Of a stretch of DNA of 64,000 nucleotides, positions 61,041-64,000 are shown piece after piece. Positions within the stretch are counted from its first letter, which is position 1, and each line of letters begins with the position of its first letter. The position numbers and the translations under genes are program-made. The notes under the pieces are model-generated. The model did not search any database. It saw nothing but the letters and a program-made list of their open reading frames with translations, and was not told the DNA's origin. The stretch is from Bacteroidetes bacterium MedPE-SWsnd-G1 (GTDB taxonomy: Bacteria > Bacteroidota > Bacteroidia > Flavobacteriales > Flavobacteriaceae). The stretch is taken from assembly GCA_001874265.1 (NCBI GenBank), contig MPDD01000012.1, forward strand, positions 1-64,000, written 5' to 3'.

Positions 61041-62726
61041 ATGGACTTACAAACTTGGACTTGGGTTTTGGTAGGAATTACCTTTGCGCTTTATATTGGT
61101 ATTGCAATTTGGTCACGGGCCGGATCTACAAAAGAATTTTATGTTGCAGGAGGAGGTGTTTCTCCCTTGGCGAATGGTTTGGCGACTGCGGCAGATTGGA
61201 TGTCTGCAGCATCTTTTATTTCAATGGCAGGTATTATTTCCTTCTCAGGATATGATGGTTCTGTTTATCTAATGGGCTGGACCGGAGGTTATGTATTGTT
61301 AGCATTATTGTTGGCACCTTATCTAAGAAAATTCGGAAAATTTACGGTGCCTGATTTTATCGGAGATCGGTATTATTCAAATGTTGCTAGAACAGTTGCC
61401 GTATTTTGCGCGCTCCTTGTTTCATTTACCTATGTGGCTGGACAGATGCGTGGTGTAGGATTGGTGTTCTCTCGTTTTTTAGAAGTTGATATAAATACGG
61501 GTGTTATTATTGGAATGATTATCGTTTTATTTTATGCCGTTTTAGGTGGCATGAAAGGAATTACGTACACGCAAGTAGCTCAATACTGTGTGTTGATTTT
61601 TGCTTTTATGGTTCCAGCTATTTTTATTTCTATACAAATGACAGGAAATCCAATTCCACAATTAGGCTTTGGAGGAACTGATGAAACAGGAATGTATTTG
61701 TTAGATAAATTAGATGGTTTGCATAGAGATTTAGGTTTTGCAGAATATACTTCGGGTTCGAAATCGACTTTAGATGTGTTCTTTATAACAGCAGCCTTAA
61801 TGGTTGGAACAGCAGGATTACCTCATGTTATTGTTAGATTCTTTACAGTAAAAAAAGTTGCCGACGCACGTGTATCTGCTGGATGGGCTTTATTATTTAT
61901 TGCAATTCTTTATACAACTGCTCCAGCAATTGCTGTGTTTTCTAGAACCAATATGATCGAAACAGTTCATAATGTTGAGTATGATCAGTTGCCAGAGTGG
62001 TTCGGGAATTGGGAAACTACAGGATTGATCGCTTTTGAAGACAAGAATGGAGACGGTAAAGTTCAGTATGTTGGGGATGAGAGTTTAAACGAATTAACGG
62101 TTGATAGAGATATTATGGTTCTGGCGAATCCTGAAATTGCGAAACTTCCAAATTGGGTAATTGCCCTTGTAGCGGCAGGCGGATTAGCTGCTGCATTATC
62201 TACTGCGGCGGGATTATTACTCGTAATATCAGCCTCAGTTTCGCATGATTTAATTAAAAAAATGATGAAGCCAGATATTTCTGAGAAAGGAGAATTGGTA
62301 GCTGCGCGTTTGTCTGCAGTTGCGGCTGTTTGTGTTGCTGGATATTTTGGTATTAATCCACCCGATTTTGTCGCCGCAACAGTTGCTTTAGCCTTTGGTT
62401 TGGCGGCGGCCTCGTTTTTTCCTGCAATAGTTTTAGGGATATTTAGTAAACGAATGAATAAAGAAGGAGCCATTGCCGGAATGGTTGTGGGTATCTTATC
62501 CATGTTATTTTATATGCTCAAATTCAAATTCGATTGGTTTGGAGGAGGGACTAAAGAAGATTGGTGGTTTGGAATTTCTCCAGAAGGGTTTGGAACTGTT
62601 GCAATGATTTCAAACTTTGTTGTTTCAATGGTAATTTCGAAATTTACACCAGCACCTCCAAAAGAAGTGCAAGAAATTGTTGAGAATATAAGAATTCCGA
62701 GTGGAGCGGGGGAAGCAACACATTAA
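61041..62726 (+). CDS. Sodium:solute symporter (VC_2705 type, acetate permease-like)
   Basis: Inner-membrane Na+-coupled carboxylate importer, probably acetate. The LeuT-like SSS fold has about 13 helices in 561 aa; DLQTWTWVLVGITFALYIGIAIWSRAG is the first span and ATAADWMSAASFISMAGII holds the family signature. The loop near residues 330-350 contains a DKNGDGKVQYVGDE EF-hand-like stretch, common to the VC_2705 type I believe. It follows DUF4212 by 2 bases and acetyl-CoA synthetase lies 134 bases downstream, so uptake and activation are paired. Confidence 0.93.
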   Translation: MDLQTWTWVLVGITFALYIGIAIWSRAGSTKEFYVAGGGVSPLANGLATAADWMSAASFISMAGIISFSGYDGSVYLMGWTGGYVLLALLLAPYLRKFGKFTVPDFIGDRYYSNVARTVAVFCALLVSFTYVAGQMRGVGLVFSRFLEVDINTGVIIGMIIVLFYAVLGGMKGITYTQVAQYCVLIFAFMVPAIFISIQMTGNPIPQLGFGGTDETGMYLLDKLDGLHRDLGFAEYTSGSKSTLDVFFITAALMVGTAGLPHVIVRFFTVKKVADARVSAGWALLFIAILYTTAPAIAVFSRTNMIETVHNVEYDQLPEWFGNWETTGLIAFEDKNGDGKVQYVGDESLNELTVDRDIMVLANPEIAKLPNWVIALVAAGGLAAALSTAAGLLLVISASVSHDLIKKMMKPDISEKGELVAARLSAVAAVCVAGYFGINPPDFVAATVALAFGLAAASFFPAIVLGIFSKRMNKEGAIAGMVVGILSMLFYMLKFKFDWFGGGTKEDWWFGISPEGFGTVAMISNFVVSMVISKFTPAPPKEVQEIVENIRIPSGAGEATH

Positions 62727-62860
62727 TATTTTATTTTCAAAGTTTAGTTGGTCGATAAAATCACGTCATCAATAGAAAAAAGTAATTTTCAAATTGCTAA
62801 TTTTATTATTTTCGGATTCGATTTTAGAAATCGCTTTTAACCTAATAAACACTACTACTA

Positions 62861-64000
62861 ATGAGTAATTATCATATAAAACATCTTGAAGAATATTACA
62901 AGGTGTATCGTAAATCCGTTAGAGAGCCTAAAGTATTTTGGGAGGAGATTGCAGAAGAACACTTTGTTTGGCGTAAACGTTGGGACAAAGTTTTGTCGTG
63001 GGATTTTAAGAAACCTGAAATTAAATGGTATGAAGGTGCCAAATTAAACATAACGGAGAATTGTATTGATCGTCATTTGCGAACAAATGGAAATAAAACG
63101 GCAATTCTTTTCGAGCCTAATAACCCGGATGAGGAAGCACAACATATTACGTATAATCGTTTGTACGAAAGAGTAAATCAATTTGCAAATGTGTTGAAAT
63201 CTGAAGGAATTAAAAAAGGCGATCGTGTCTGCATTTATTTACCGATGATACCTGAATTAGCAATCTCATTATTAGCTTGTGCTCGTATTGGGGCTATCCA
63301 TTCCGTAGTATTTGCAGGTTTCTCAGCAACAGCATTATCATCTAGAATTAATGATTCGGATTGTAAAATGGTCATTACTTCCGATGGGTCCTACAGAGGT
63401 AAAAAGACAATTGATTTAAAAGGAATAGTTGATGAAGGTTTAGAAGAATGTCCAAACGTAGAAACTGTTTTGGTTGTAAATAGAATCAATTCAGAAATCA
63501 ATATGAAAGAAGGTAGGGATAAATGGTTGCAGCCTTTATTAGATGATGCTTCTAAAGAGTGTGAGCCAGAAATAATGGATGCAGAAGATCCATTATTTAT
63601 TTTATATACTTCCGGATCAACTGGGCAACCAAAAGGTATGGTGCATACAACTGCTGGTTATATGGTTTACACGGCATACACCTTTAAAAATGTATTTAAT
63701 TACCGTGCTAACGACGTGTATTGGTGTACTGCAGATATTGGGTGGATTACTGGACATAGTTATATTGTATATGGCCCCTTGGCAAATGGAGCAACAACAG
63801 TAATGTTTGAAGGCGTTCCAAGTTATCCGGATTATGGTAGATTTTGGGAAGTTGTTGAAAAGCATAAAATCACGCAATTTTATACAGCACCTACAGCAAT
63901 TAGAGCCTTGGCAAAAGAAAAATTAGATTATGTAGATAAGTATGATTTGTCTTCATTAAAAGTATTGGGCTCTGTAGGCGAACCAATAAATGAAGAAGCA
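62861..64000 (+). CDS. acs: Acetyl-CoA synthetase, 5' part (runs past window end)
   Basis: AMP-forming acetate:CoA ligase, activating acetate via acetyl-AMP in the cytoplasm. The ORF track misses it because the frame is open to the window edge; I read it from the ATG at 62861 (MSNYHIKHLEEYYKVYRK). Visible marks are FWEEIAEEHFVWRKRW in the N-terminal domain, GARIGAIHSVVFAGFSATAL around residues 140-160, the AMP-binding P-loop LYTSGSTGQPKGMVHTTAGY (about 247-266) and WCTADIGWITGHSYIVYGPL. The last codons reach LGSVGEPIN, so the second half including the lysine acetylation site is outside. Upstream is the putative acetate symporter pair. Confidence 0.93.
   Translation, partial: MSNYHIKHLEEYYKVYRKSVREPKVFWEEIAEEHFVWRKRWDKVLSWDFKKPEIKWYEGAKLNITENCIDRHLRTNGNKTAILFEPNNPDEEAQHITYNRLYERVNQFANVLKSEGIKKGDRVCIYLPMIPELAISLLACARIGAIHSVVFAGFSATALSSRINDSDCKMVITSDGSYRGKKTIDLKGIVDEGLEECPNVETVLVVNRINSEINMKEGRDKWLQPLLDDASKECEPEIMDAEDPLFILYTSGSTGQPKGMVHTTAGYMVYTAYTFKNVFNYRANDVYWCTADIGWITGHSYIVYGPLANGATTVMFEGVPSYPDYGRFWEVVEKHKITQFYTAPTAIRALAKEKLDYVDKYDLSSLKVLGSVGEPINEEA

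Noticed and set aside
62063-62503. 146-aa minus-strand ORF
   Set aside because: Antisense to the sodium:solute symporter, with low-complexity Ala/Thr/Lys composition typical of a shadow frame of a membrane gene.

Overview
The window is an AT-rich stretch of a member of the Bacteroidota, almost certainly a marine-type Flavobacteriaceae. The evidence is the gliding-motility genes gldF and gldG, two secreted proteins ending in the gliding-motility-associated (type B) T9SS sorting domain, many Bacteroidota-only families (DUF5606, DUF4199, DUF2851, DUF2911, alternative GlmU family, fused E1 alpha/beta dehydrogenase), and a recurring TAnnTTTG promoter element, the -7 box of Bacteroidota housekeeping sigma factor. 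I see no IS element, prophage, CRISPR array, tRNA or rRNA gene. It reads as core chromosome with short operons and very short gaps.

Layout. 0.1-4.3 kb: an alternative GlmU-like sugar nucleotidyltransferase, then a minus-strand operon of ECF sigma factor, single-TM anti-sigma-like protein and two secreted beta-solenoid-like proteins. 4.4-7.4 kb: lon and a Dabb lipoprotein. 7.4-10.9 kb: peptide deformylase, DUF5606, mazG and a GNAT enzyme in one operon, preceded by ruvX and a DUF1919 gene. 11.0-14.7 kb: dapD, a WaaE-like glycosyltransferase, a Sua5/YrdC protein and cca on the plus strand. 14.7-20.5 kb: two minus-strand groups, a nitroreductase/ABC exporter/phosphohexomutase operon with 1-base overlaps, and a GT2/DUF4199 pair. 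20.6 kb: SRP RNA (ffs) with its own promoter. 20.8-23.3 kb: an SDR, a fructose-6-phosphate aldolase/transaldolase-like gene and a secreted esterase lipoprotein.

23.3-34.3 kb is a mainly minus-strand block: uvrB, two T9SS cargo proteins, a VOC/WYL-regulator/small-protein cluster with a striking palindrome, an atypical SDR, pepD and a second nitroreductase. 34.4-45.7 kb carries DUF2851, a serine carboxypeptidase-like enzyme, a P-loop kinase-like protein, an SGNH/TPR lipoprotein, a fused E1 alpha/beta 2-oxoacid dehydrogenase, a catalytically dead M1 peptidase fused to a probable outer-membrane barrel, and a LOG-family protein. 45.7-52 kb: uvrA, an AGCS symporter, a small secreted protein and two tandem DUF2911 paralogues. 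52.1-59.9 kb: gldG/gldF, a SAM hydrolase, phoH, purC and a compact run of small enzymes. 59.9-64 kb: a TauE/SafE permease and an acetate module (DUF4212 subunit, Na+/solute symporter, acetyl-CoA synthetase cut by the window end).

The window holds both uvrA and uvrB (nucleotide excision repair), envelope and gliding functions, and acetate uptake plus activation. I did not find a clear undescribed defence or mobile system. The strongest oddities are the M1 pseudopeptidase whose HExxH is replaced by KILSK, the swapped Mg2+-binding residues in the fused E1, the sigma/anti-sigma/solenoid operon, and the 31-bp palindrome at the WYL regulator start. Family names were recognised by eye; no database search was run.
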